From an uncultured Sulfurovum sp. (GTDB lineage: Bacteria > Campylobacterota > Campylobacteria > Campylobacterales > Sulfurovaceae): DNA of 33,196 bases. The notes beneath the pieces were generated by a model, which was not told the DNA's origin, made no database searches, and worked only from the letters and a program-made list of their open reading frames with translations. The DNA lies in NCBI GenBank assembly GCA_902727895.1, contig CACVAP010000046.1, forward strand, positions 1 through 33,196, read 5' to 3'. Position 1 is the first letter of the stretch. Each line of letters starts with the position of its first letter. Shown here in pieces: positions 9,171 to 16,296 of the stretch. The translations under genes and the position numbers were made by a program.

Positions 9171-9506
9171 ATGTTAGAAAAATTGGAAGAGTTTAGTATT
9201 GCTCTATGGCAACCACTAGGAGATGTATTTGATTATCTTTATACCAGTTCAAATATTTGGGTTCCTATCATTTTATTTTTTGTTATTAGTCTTCTCTCTG
9301 TCTACCTACTCCATAAGCTCATAAATCTTGTACTCAGTGTCAAAGTTACTTTTAAAACTCTTTTTTCTTTTTTTGTAAAAGCAATTGTTATTTTACTTAT
9401 AACTGGCGTTATATTTTCACTCGGATTCTACCTATTTTCTCAATATGAAGAGCATGAAAAAGAAGTTGTTAAAAAAGAATTAGATTTAGGGTACTTACTA
9501 AAATAA
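9171..9506 (+). CDS. Small two-helix membrane protein, unknown function
   Basis: 111 aa from the ATG at 9171 (MLEKLEEFSI), chosen because AGAGGG lies 5 nt upstream; an in-frame ATG at 9156 would overlap that site. Two strong membrane segments, about 29-53 (WVPIILFFVISLLSVYLL) and about 64-93 (FFVKAIVILLITGVIFSLGF), are followed by a charged C-terminal tail (EEHEKEVVKKE). No family is recognised. It lies alone, converging on crcB, with its own extended -10 promoter. Confidence 0.7.
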   Translation: MLEKLEEFSIALWQPLGDVFDYLYTSSNIWVPIILFFVISLLSVYLLHKLINLVLSVKVTFKTLFSFFVKAIVILLITGVIFSLGFYLFSQYEEHEKEVVKKELDLGYLLK

Positions 9507-9537
9507 GAACTAGAACAACTGTTTTACAACAAATACT

Positions 9538-9921
9538 TTACAAGTAAAGACGTTTAAAAATAATCATTCCTAATAAAGTAGCACCTATAGAGAGAGCCAC
9601 ATTTAAAAGTACATTTGAGAGTGCTTTAACATACAATTCTGCTTGCATAAGCAGTACTGTGTCTAGTGAGAAAGTAGAGAAAGTAGTCAATGCTCCAAGT
9701 AGCCCTGTGATGAGTAAAGACTTTTGATAAACCGAAAGGTTTACCTGTTGAAAGTATAAGAAAAGAAAGCCTATAACAAAGCTTCCTAAAACGTTTACAC
9801 ATAATGTTCCAAAAGGAAAGGAACTACTACTTAGACTGTTAACCCAGTTTGAAATGCTAAAGCGTAAAATAGCACCTACAAACCCACCGATACCAACGGC
9901 TAGTAGTAATCCCAGTTGCAT
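9538..9921 (-). CDS. crcB: Fluoride channel CrcB/FluC
   Basis: 127 aa, four membrane helices. Conserved family features are the GGFVGAILRF start, the pore Asn in NVLGSFVIG and the GALTTFSTFS segment that carries the phenylalanine-box and sodium-site residues. Dual-topology homodimers export fluoride. Its ATG overlaps the stop of the VWA gene by one base (TAATG), so the two are translationally coupled. No fluoride riboswitch is recognisable upstream of the pair; the link with a VWA protein is not explained by known biology. Confidence 0.93.
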   Translation of the reverse strand: MQLGLLLAVGIGGFVGAILRFSISNWVNSLSSSSFPFGTLCVNVLGSFVIGFLFLYFQQVNLSVYQKSLLITGLLGALTTFSTFSLDTVLLMQAELYVKALSNVLLNVALSIGATLLGMIIFKRLYL

Positions 9922-11726
9922 TAGTTTTTAAACTGCCAATCATCTATAGGTTTGCCAAGATCTTCATTCATACTCATAGAATTAACTTTATTGGTAAGTG
10001 TGTTTAAAATTTCTAACTCTTTGTTTAAACTTTCGTCATTTAAACTACTCATCTCTTTTTTATAACCTTTTTTAAATACTTGGAAAAGCTTGTTATAACC
10101 ATTGCTAACATTTAACTTACAAGATTTACGCTCCCATGTTGATACACGTGGATAAACAGGATGCATTGGTGGATAAATCATACAACGTTTTTGAATCTCT
10201 ATTGGTTGTTGTCTTGCCCAACGAACTTCATCATTACAAGCTGCACGCGCGTCAATAAGCCAATTTTTCATAACCGACACATAGTCAGATACTAAAACAG
10301 CTTTTCTAATACCTGTGTTGTCATAATAAGCACTTTTATTTTTAAAACTTACTTTTTGTTCATTTGAAAATGCTTTTCCATCTACATCAGTATAAGAGAC
10401 AGACAATGAAAGGTCACTGCTTCTAGCTGCTTGTTGGTTTTTCTTTAATTTTAAAAGAACTACCCCACCCTTGGTTGCTGTTCCATCATTATGAGAAGGA
10501 AACAATGTATTTACTTTCATAATCTGACCTGTTGCTAAGTTAGACTCTGGTGAACCATAAACAGCTTCGATGCTATACATGGAGTTAGAAAGCTTTAATT
10601 CTAAGTCATATACCAATGGTGTCACCATGTATTCAAACTCTTTGTCTAAGAGCTTAGAAAACTCTTTACTTGAATGAACAGAAAAGTAATTTGCACCTTT
10701 GGTTTTAGAGACATACTCAACTAAGTCATTGTTAAAGTCTACACCTACACCAATGAATGTCGTGTTGATTCCTTGTTTAGAAGCAGCCTTTGCCATTCCA
10801 AAAAGTTTACCTTTTTTAAGTTCACCTCTGTTTGGCATAGCATCTGTTAAGAACACTATTCTATTTTCATACTCTGAACTTAACTCAACCTCATCAAAAA
10901 GTGCTAAACCTTCTTTGTAACCAGCACTCCAATTTGTTCCACCACGAGACTTTAAGGCTAAAATATGCTCACGAATCGCAGCTTTATCTGTCTTACCTAC
11001 TAAACGCATTGGTTTTGCTTTGTACGCATTATGGTCAAAAAGAACAATTCCTACTTTGTCATCATCTTTCAACTGTCCAAGCATAGCAACCAAAGACTCA
11101 TTAGCAATTTCCATTTTTGTTTTATGTTCTTGTTCATCATTTTCAACTTTGTTTCCAACTTTATCATAATGATAAGAGTTAAACTTAGAACGCATAGAAC
11201 CAGAGATATCAAGGACAACTACCAAGTTTAGTTTCTTACGTTTAAAGTCACCCTCCTTAATGCCAGAATTTAGCCCTACTGACAAAAAGTATTCTTCTTC
11301 ATCTGAGAATTGGTTAAAACGTTTTGCAGAAGAGTATGAAGGACAGAAAAGGTCTTTACATTCACCAGCACCTATTCCTGTGTCAAAATAATGGTTGTAA
11401 AATTGACCTTCGTAAGTAATAGATTCTAGTTTTGGTAAGTATCCATTGTCAATGTTGGCTTTAAAGTTGTTAGTGTCTTTTGCACCACCTACAGACAAAC
11501 CAATGCTTTTTGGCGCTGGAGCAGACATTGTCATAGGCATAGAGCGTGTTGACTTCACGTTTCCTAGCGTACTTGAACGTCGTGAGCTATCTTCCATAAC
11601 AGAAGTAGCATTGTATTCCCAGTCATCTAACTGATCAGGCGACACCTTTGTGGTCATCGCCGATAAAGAAGTAAGGTTTACAATTAATAGAAAAAACAAT
11701 AGTCGTTTAATAAATGATCGCGTCAT
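9921..11726 (-). CDS. Exported von Willebrand factor A-domain protein
   Basis: 601 aa. Signal peptide at 1-23 (KRLLFFLLIVNLTSLSA). A low-complexity Ser/Met-rich linker (about 45-75) precedes a strand-rich region (100-160) and then a VWA domain starting near 167 with a full MIDAS DISGS (173-177), a TNWSAGY segment and FLTDAMPNRG. The C-terminal region (about 370-600) contains beta-rich sequence typical of YfbK-like VWA proteins, ending in an Arg/Lys-rich part with several cysteines. It probably binds partner proteins through a metal-dependent adhesion site in the periplasm. No MoxR ATPase is nearby, unlike many VWA operons. First gene of a two-gene unit with crcB. Confidence 0.85.
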   Translation of the reverse strand: MTRSFIKRLLFFLLIVNLTSLSAMTTKVSPDQLDDWEYNATSVMEDSSRRSSTLGNVKSTRSMPMTMSAPAPKSIGLSVGGAKDTNNFKANIDNGYLPKLESITYEGQFYNHYFDTGIGAGECKDLFCPSYSSAKRFNQFSDEEEYFLSVGLNSGIKEGDFKRKKLNLVVVLDISGSMRSKFNSYHYDKVGNKVENDEQEHKTKMEIANESLVAMLGQLKDDDKVGIVLFDHNAYKAKPMRLVGKTDKAAIREHILALKSRGGTNWSAGYKEGLALFDEVELSSEYENRIVFLTDAMPNRGELKKGKLFGMAKAASKQGINTTFIGVGVDFNNDLVEYVSKTKGANYFSVHSSKEFSKLLDKEFEYMVTPLVYDLELKLSNSMYSIEAVYGSPESNLATGQIMKVNTLFPSHNDGTATKGGVVLLKLKKNQQAARSSDLSLSVSYTDVDGKAFSNEQKVSFKNKSAYYDNTGIRKAVLVSDYVSVMKNWLIDARAACNDEVRWARQQPIEIQKRCMIYPPMHPVYPRVSTWERKSCKLNVSNGYNKLFQVFKKGYKKEMSSLNDESLNKELEILNTLTNKVNSMSMNEDLGKPIDDWQFKN

Positions 11727-11779
11727 GGAATAATCCTTAATATATAATGTTATTCCTTATTATACTATTTACTCTTTAA

Positions 11780-12538
11780 CTATGCAGTATAATTTTTGCA
11801 CCTAACTGACATTTGTTTACTCTCTTTATCTAAGTATAGGTCATATAAGTCCATAACCTTTAACAAAGTACTCAATTTTTTATATCCGTAGTTAATAGGT
11901 GAGAATGAAGACTTATTATTAATGTACGCACCCATGTCAGCTAAATTAGACCAACCGAACTCATCCATTGTTTGATTTAAAGCATTGTCTAAAAGTTTTC
12001 TAAGCCATTTATCATTTTTTAGTTCATCTGATGTCTTACGTACTTCTTTAACAACAACCGTACTACTTTTACCTGCACCAGTACTTGTAGGTGCTTCTGT
12101 ACTCATTAGCTTTTCTGTAAAGATAAACTGAGAACAAGCAGCCATAAATGCAGCAGGTGTTTTTTTCTCTCCAAATCCAAAGACTTTTATACCCTCTTGC
12201 TGTACACGCATAACCACAGGCGTAAAGTCAGAGTCAGAAGTAGCAAATGCAAATGAGTCTATGTCCTTAGTATGTAATAGGTCAATGGCATCTATGGTCA
12301 TTAAGATATCTGTTGCATTTTTATTTTTAGAATAGTCAAATTGCTGTATGGGCTTAATAGCAAACTCTAAAAGCTTTGCTTCCCAGTTCTTTAAGTTATC
12401 TTTAGTCCAGTTTCCATAAGCTTGGCGAATATTAACCACTCCATAGTTACTAAGCTCAGAGATAATTCCCTCTATGGCTTTATGTGAAATGTTGTCACAG
12501 TCTATAAACAGTGCGATGTGGTCTTTGTCATTTGCCAT
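11780..12538 (-). CDS. NYN (PIN-like) domain protein with C-terminal OST-HTH/LOTUS domain
   Basis: 252 aa. Residues 5-150 form a NYN domain of the LabA/DUF88 type with acidic residues expected for a metal-dependent RNase centre: D13 and D15 (FIDCDNIS), D77 (NATDILM), D102 and D104 (TSDSDFTP). A Ser/Thr-rich linker leads to a LOTUS/OST-HTH winged helix at about 170-245 (WLRKLLDNAL...LADMGAYIN...LSTLLKVMDLYDLY), a module that binds RNA, often G-quadruplex RNA. Together they suggest a cytoplasmic ribonuclease or RNA-binding factor, as in MARF1-like proteins. Its start overlaps the rsmD stop by one base, so it is coupled to an rRNA-modification gene. Confidence 0.88.
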   Translation of the reverse strand: MANDKDHIALFIDCDNISHKAIEGIISELSNYGVVNIRQAYGNWTKDNLKNWEAKLLEFAIKPIQQFDYSKNKNATDILMTIDAIDLLHTKDIDSFAFATSDSDFTPVVMRVQQEGIKVFGFGEKKTPAAFMAACSQFIFTEKLMSTEAPTSTGAGKSSTVVVKEVRKTSDELKNDKWLRKLLDNALNQTMDEFGWSNLADMGAYINNKSSFSPINYGYKKLSTLLKVMDLYDLYLDKESKQMSVRCKNYTA

Positions 12539-13140
12539 TAATAATCCTCTTTAGGTACATAGTAAGTCATGGTAGAACGTCCAAACTTCTTACGCTTATG
12601 TTTTGTTAGTCCACCTATGTCATCTGGCATATCTAATTGTGTCATATGCTCTACAACTACCATCATACATTTTGAAGCATCTATCTTCTCTATAAGTGCT
12701 AATGTCTTTTCATATACATCATCCATACCATCACGCGTAGCAAATGGTGGATCAAAATAGAAGTAAGTCTTCTCATCTCTCTTCTCTACCATAGACAAAA
12801 GCGTATCGAACTTCTCAAAGCTGTCTCCAAACATGTGTTGACATCTGCTAGGGTCTAGTTTTTGAATGTTCTCTTGTAGTACCTTATAGGCTACCTTGTT
12901 ATACTCTATAAAATAACACTGAGAAGCCCCACGACTTAATGCCTCAAGTCCAATAGATCCTGAACCTGAAAAAACTTCTACAAAGTTCTTGTCCATAATG
13001 TCAAACTGTAATGTATTAAACAGAGATTCTTTTAAAATCCCTTTTGAAGAACGTGTTGTAAAGATGTTAGGAATTTCTATTACTTTTCCTTTAAACTCTC
13101 CACCTATAATTTTTGTTGTAAAATTGTCTTGTTTTGCCAT
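12538..13140 (-). CDS. rsmD: 16S rRNA (guanine-N2) methyltransferase RsmD
   Basis: 200 aa. The N-terminal start IIGGEFKGKVIEIP and TTRSSKGILKESLFNTL are typical of RsmD. SAM motif I is EVFSGSGSIGLEALSRGA (55-72), and the catalytic DPPF at 130-133 marks an exocyclic amino methyltransferase. In E. coli it methylates G966 of 16S rRNA in assembled 30S subunits. First gene of the rsmD-NYN pair. Confidence 0.93.
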   Translation of the reverse strand: MAKQDNFTTKIIGGEFKGKVIEIPNIFTTRSSKGILKESLFNTLQFDIMDKNFVEVFSGSGSIGLEALSRGASQCYFIEYNKVAYKVLQENIQKLDPSRCQHMFGDSFEKFDTLLSMVEKRDEKTYFYFDPPFATRDGMDDVYEKTLALIEKIDASKCMMVVVEHMTQLDMPDDIGGLTKHKRKKFGRSTMTYYVPKEDY

Positions 13141-13206
13141 CTATCATATACCTTATTAAATAATATCATAGTATACACTATTCTATTTCTAAAAGCATCT
13201 TGTCTA

Positions 13207-13557
13207 TTAAGTTTTTGTTAATTCTATAACCATGAACCAATGCATCCTATAATTTTTTCCATAGCCATCAAATATTTTTTGAATATATTGAAGTAAATTT
13301 CTCGAACTCAAATAAGCAGAATAATCAATCCAAACATATTTCATAAACCTCCACAGAGTTTCAATAATAAATAAGAAGAAAGATTATAAAAGGGTTAAGC
13401 CTCTATTTGACCATCTAAGAAGATTGGCTTTGAACTTTTTACTCTTATGAAATGAGGCATTATCTAAAGTTTCTACAAATTCATCGAACACTTCAATAAC
13501 TTTATCGCTATTGACTCTTCCAACAGCAATAAATGATTTTAGTATTCCTTTTTTTGA
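13207..13557 (-). mobile_element. IS630-family transposase remnant
   Basis: Read on the minus strand, the gap before the AbiTii-like gene encodes pieces of an IS630 transposase C-terminus. The first is FIAVGRVNSDKVIEVFDEFVETL followed directly by DNASFHKSKKFKANLLRW (the strand before LDNA is deleted). After a stop and a frame change comes IIETLWRFMKYVWIDYSAY and a stop at 13207-13209. The DNASFHKS and ETLWRFMK blocks correspond to the second catalytic Asp and the terminal Glu of the DDE centre. The FLPPYSPELN segment between them is missing, so there are at least two deletions and no activity. No terminal inverted repeats were found. It accounts for most of the 447-bp gap 13141-13587. Confidence 0.8.
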
Positions 13558-13563
13558 TATAAT
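13558..13563 (+). promoter_or_regulatory. -10 box (TATAAT) of the AbiTii-like gene
   Basis: Perfect TATAAT 24 nt upstream of the start codon, preceded by a T7 tract and AT-rich DNA, the usual Campylobacterota promoter form. It sits exactly at the edge of the IS630 remnant, so the old insertion may have shaped this promoter. Confidence 0.55.
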
Positions 13564-13587
13564 TTAAAAAATTAAACAGGTTAATAA

Positions 13588-14766
13588 ATGCAAGAAAAAA
13601 AAGAAGCTCTAAGACTAATAGAAGAAACACTTAAAGAGTTAGAATCACTTAAAGGTTCTGTACTTATATCTGTCCAGAAGCTTAGTAGAGTAGCATCTAT
13701 TTTAGATAATCAAGATGTCTATATATGGTGTGAAATTCAATTAGGGAATCCTAAATATACGAATACCTTAAAACAGTATATAGACTGTGTACTTCAATAT
13801 CAAAAAGAAAAAACAGATGATTCTTTAAAAGCAACAAACAGAATAATAGATAAATTAATAGAATTAAATCTTAAATCAGAGATTCATTATACTAATGAAG
13901 AACTCAATATTAAAAAAGATATTAATGGTGGGGGATATGAAAATATTGGATTTGTTGAAGAAACATATAACGATTTACTTAGACTAAAAAAAGGAAATGA
14001 TGGTTCATTTTATAAGACCCATTTAAATACTCATATTAGTTATGTTAAGAACAAAGCTCACAAAATAGCTTCTCAACTTTTTAAACAATTAAAGTTCTCA
14101 GGAACAGTAAGTAACTCATTTGACATTCTCAAGAATGTTGTTGATGATCGTCTGTTAGATTTAGACCCTAAAATATCAGAACAATTAATGTTAGCTTTCA
14201 AGTCTGTATCATCAAATAGAAAGGAAGAATGGTCTCAAGCATTAACTAGTTGTAGACGCTTACTTGAAAGTTTGGCAGATAAATTATTACCAGCTTCAGA
14301 TGAAAAGATCAATGGACGTGTCTTAAAACAGGGACAATATGTTAATAGATTATGGGCATTCATGGATAGGTCTATTGAATCTGATACAAATAAAGCATTA
14401 GCCAAAACACATATAGATTTTCTTGGCTCATGGTTAGAAAAAGTAAATAAGTTAGCCAATAAAGGTGTGCATGCTGATTTAAATCAAATTGAGGCAGTGA
14501 AAGCAGTTTTTCATACTTATTTAGTTGTTGCAGATATTTTAGAATATGTAAATAAAAAGGAAGCAAAAACTACTAAACCTAATATTAATGAAGCTTCACT
14601 TGATGAACTTGAAGTTCATTTAGATATATCTCGTACTATTGCGAAAGAAATTTTTAGATTGCGTATAAAAGAAGAATATATTGATTTAAATATATTGTCT
14701 TCTATTAAAGGTATTGGAGAGAAAACTATTCAAAAAGCAAAAGAAAACTTTATAATAGAAGAATAA
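13588..14766 (+). CDS. AbiTii-like protein with C-terminal helix-hairpin-helix (candidate defence protein)
   Basis: 392 aa, no signal peptide. The N-terminal 60 residues (LISVQKLSRVASILDNQDVYIWCEIQLGNP) match the pattern of the AbiTii domain: a helix of alternating leucines, then Leu-x-Asn, and a W-x-E-x-x-L-G stretch. A central helical region (about 205-320) has CRRLLESLADKLLP and a conserved-looking NKLANKGVHADL, reminiscent of HEPN/abortive-infection modules but without a clean RxxxxH. Residues 333-388 form a ComEA-like double HhH (NINEASLDEL...LSSIKGIGEKTI), predicted to bind DNA without sequence specificity. AbiTii-containing genes occur in phage-defence contexts; the role is inferred. 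It is monocistronic and borders an IS630 remnant, which fits horizontal acquisition. Confidence 0.6.
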   Translation: MQEKKEALRLIEETLKELESLKGSVLISVQKLSRVASILDNQDVYIWCEIQLGNPKYTNTLKQYIDCVLQYQKEKTDDSLKATNRIIDKLIELNLKSEIHYTNEELNIKKDINGGGYENIGFVEETYNDLLRLKKGNDGSFYKTHLNTHISYVKNKAHKIASQLFKQLKFSGTVSNSFDILKNVVDDRLLDLDPKISEQLMLAFKSVSSNRKEEWSQALTSCRRLLESLADKLLPASDEKINGRVLKQGQYVNRLWAFMDRSIESDTNKALAKTHIDFLGSWLEKVNKLANKGVHADLNQIEAVKAVFHTYLVVADILEYVNKKEAKTTKPNINEASLDELEVHLDISRTIAKEIFRLRIKEEYIDLNILSSIKGIGEKTIQKAKENFIIEE

Positions 14767-14864
14767 TCTTATTTGGTAATTTAAATAAGAAAATAAACGA
14801 CCATCATCTCCAAGATAATGGGTTAGTTTAACGTTCTCAAAGTTTTAACGCTACGGTCTCTTCT

Positions 14865-15095
14865 TTAATTGAGGTAGGAAAATAAATGATTAAATCGGTC
14901 TTTATCCACACTACCATAACGCTCTTTGTCGCTGACAATTTGCAATTGGTTCAACTCTTTTAAAATCTGAAAACCAGCTTCTCTACAAATGTTATTTCTT
15001 TGGTTAATATCAGCTCTGTAAACTGAATAAGCAAAAGAAAAAATAGCGATTGCCATAATAAAAAATGAGAAATTAAAACTAAGCCATTTTTTCAT
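14865..15095 (-). CDS. Small single-pass membrane protein, unknown
   Basis: 76 aa. One N-terminal membrane anchor (about 7-25, FNFSFFIMAIAIFSFAY) and a soluble, charged tail (CREAGFQILKELNQLQIVSDKERYG...). It resembles other short anchored proteins of unknown role in sulfur-oxidising Campylobacterota, but no named family is recognised. It is the last gene of the DoxX transcript: its ATG lies 4 nt after the stop of the split gene upstream. Confidence 0.6.
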   Translation of the reverse strand: MKKWLSFNFSFFIMAIAIFSFAYSVYRADINQRNNICREAGFQILKELNQLQIVSDKERYGSVDKDRFNHLFSYLN

Positions 15096-15099
15096 TTTT

Positions 15100-15305
15100 T
15101 TATATTTTAAGTAAATCCTCTTGAGACAACTCCTTAAGCCTCTTCTTGCCCATAATCGCCAATAAAGAACGCATACCTTCTATCAAAGCATCATGATAGT
15201 TTGCAACGGTATGTGATTTTTTAGCAACCAAGAACTTAGAATGTTTAAAAAGTCAGCATCATACGCAAAAAGTTCGATGGCATCATCAGGCGTTAAATCA
15301 TGCAT
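15100..15305 (-). pseudogene. Small gene split by a -1 frameshift at a UUUAAAC heptamer
   Basis: Starts with ATG at 15305, 2 nt after the doxX stop, with AAAGGAG upstream inside doxX. The zero frame gives a 41-residue peptide (MHDLTPDDAIELFAYDADFL...). At 15249-15243 the minus strand reads T TTA AAC in frame, and the -1 frame continues from there as HSKFLVAKK, SHTVANYHDALIEGM and RSLLAIMGKKRLKEL to a stop at 15100, giving about 68 aa. The VANYH...LLAIMG part looks like the C-terminus of FMN-binding glutamate-synthase-family proteins. Either one T was lost from a T-run (pseudogene) or this is programmed frameshifting. The tight spacing on both sides (2 and 4 nt) shows it was an operon gene. 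Confidence 0.55.
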
Positions 15306-15307
15306 GA

Positions 15308-15745
15308 CTATTTCTCCTTTCCAAACATCAGATGGTCAAGAGAAAACTTCCCTGCACCATGGGCTGTAAACATAAACAAAAATAACAGATAATAAAGAGG
15401 AATCTCAAAACCGTTGTCTCCAGCTGAAAAACCATGTGCAAAGTGTACCGTAGCAATGGCAACAACCATCGTCACCATCAGTGGTATTGAAATAAGTCGG
15501 GTAAACAATCCTAACGTTAACAACAGTACGCCTAAAAGTTCCGTTGTGGCTACCATGTAAGCGTTAAGTGTGGGAAAAGGAATTCCCAATGAGCCAAACC
15601 ATGTAGCAATACCATCTATGTCTTGCCATTTCTTAACAGCAGGTTCATAAAAACCATACGCAATAATAAGCCGTGCAAGAAGTAATGAAAGCGATTGAAA
15701 ATTAACAAGAATATCTTTAATAAATTTATGAGTTGTGTGTAACAT
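15308..15745 (-). CDS. DoxX-family membrane protein
   Basis: 145 aa with four predicted membrane helices: about 18-36, 60-83, 85-107 and 114-133. The DoxX signature is visible: LLARLIIAYGFYEPAVKKW, then GIPFPTLNAYMVATTELLGVLLLTLGLFTR. DoxX proteins sit in the inner membrane and associate with thiol/oxidant handling and, in bufferin/HvfA-type operons, with copper-binding modified peptides. Here the Cys-rich HvfA-like peptide gene lies 143 bp upstream on the same strand. A separate promoter precedes doxX, so the two can be expressed independently. First gene of a three-gene transcript. Confidence 0.85.
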   Translation of the reverse strand: MLHTTHKFIKDILVNFQSLSLLLARLIIAYGFYEPAVKKWQDIDGIATWFGSLGIPFPTLNAYMVATTELLGVLLLTLGLFTRLISIPLMVTMVVAIATVHFAHGFSAGDNGFEIPLYYLLFLFMFTAHGAGKFSLDHLMFGKEK

Positions 15746-15777
15746 GTATGTTCCTTGATTTTAGAGATATGAAGACC

Positions 15778-15806
15778 ATTATAGTCTTTTAACTCTAGAC
15801 CATCAA
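15778..15806 (-). promoter_or_regulatory. Promoter of the doxX operon
   Basis: On the minus strand: -35 TTGATG (15806-15801), 17-bp spacer, -10 TATAAT (15783-15778). The predicted start site is about 26 nt before the doxX ATG, and an AAGGAA ribosome-binding site lies between them. Confidence 0.65.
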
Positions 15807-15888
15807 AAGAACATAATGATTAAGTATATTAAAAAGGGTAGAGATGTTGGAGAAAACAAGCTCTACTGTCGAAAGTTCTAGCTAATGG

Positions 15889-16101
15889 CTATTTACCACC
15901 ACACTTACCTGCACCACATTTTGCGTCTGGTTTTGGCTTGTCAGTACCACATTTTCCCTCACCACATTTTGACTCTGGTTTAGTTGGTTTTGATGTTCCA
16001 CATTTACCCTCACCACACTTAGCATCTTCTGCTGTTAATGTTGTTGTTCCAAAAGCTATCATTGCCAATACTGCTGCAAATCCTAGAGTAAGTTTTTTCA
16101 T
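15889..16101 (-). CDS. Exported Cys-rich peptide with KCGxGKCG repeats, HvfA-like RiPP precursor
   Basis: 70 aa. A signal peptide (1-24, AVLAMIAFGTTTLTA) is followed by three modules KCGEGKCG, KCGEGKCG and KCGAGKCG joined by Lys/Pro-rich linkers; all six cysteines lie in KCG triplets. EGKCG repeats behind a signal peptide are the hallmark of HvfA in Haemophilus, where a DUF692 (MNIO) enzyme with its partner converts these cysteines into copper-binding oxazolone/thioamide groups. No DUF692 or HvfC-like gene lies in this window, so the peptide would need a maturase encoded elsewhere or work unmodified as a periplasmic thiol metal ligand. ATG is preceded by AAGGA. Expression probably responds to the 11-bp inverted repeat upstream. 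Confidence 0.7.
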   Translation of the reverse strand: MKKLTLGFAAVLAMIAFGTTTLTAEDAKCGEGKCGTSKPTKPESKCGEGKCGTDKPKPDAKCGAGKCGGK

Positions 16102-16145
16102 TTTGTATCCTTAAAGTTTTGTTTAGAACCATCCAGTCTCGCTCG

Positions 16146-16184
16146 CTGAGCTTGTCGATCGGTCACTGAGCTTGTCGAAGTGAC
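16146..16184. repeat. Tandem CTGAGCTTGTCGA repeat with hairpin
   Basis: CTGAGCTTGTCGA occurs at 16146-16158 and again at 16166-16178 (20-bp period). The second copy is framed by GTCACT / AGTGAC (16162-16167 and 16179-16184), giving a hairpin. This GC-richer motif belongs to a short interspersed palindrome (CTTCGACAAGCTCAG on the other strand) seen scattered in many bacterial genomes. It falls in the predicted 5' leader of the Cys-rich peptide. Confidence 0.7.
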
Positions 16185-16212
16185 TTGTTCTAATAGCAGT
16201 ATATTAGAACAA
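16185..16212 (-). promoter_or_regulatory. Inverted-repeat operator and -10 of the Cys-rich peptide gene
   Basis: Perfect 11-bp inverted repeat TTGTTCTAATA / TATTAGAACAA with a 6-bp spacer. On the minus strand a -10-like TATACT (16203-16198) lies in its centre, so a dimeric regulator bound here would block the promoter. The regulator is unknown. The leader from here to the ATG would be about 90 nt and includes the tandem repeat. Confidence 0.6.
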
Positions 16213-16296
16213 CAAAAATGAACCATATACCTTTCATAAACAATTCATTAACAAGGGTATTTCTTAGAAAACATTATGAATCTATTTAAAAAAATC

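Noticed and set aside
11727-11779. Fluoride riboswitch for crcB
   Set aside because: The 53-bp gap before the VWA-crcB unit is too short and lacks the conserved GGcGAUGG-type core.
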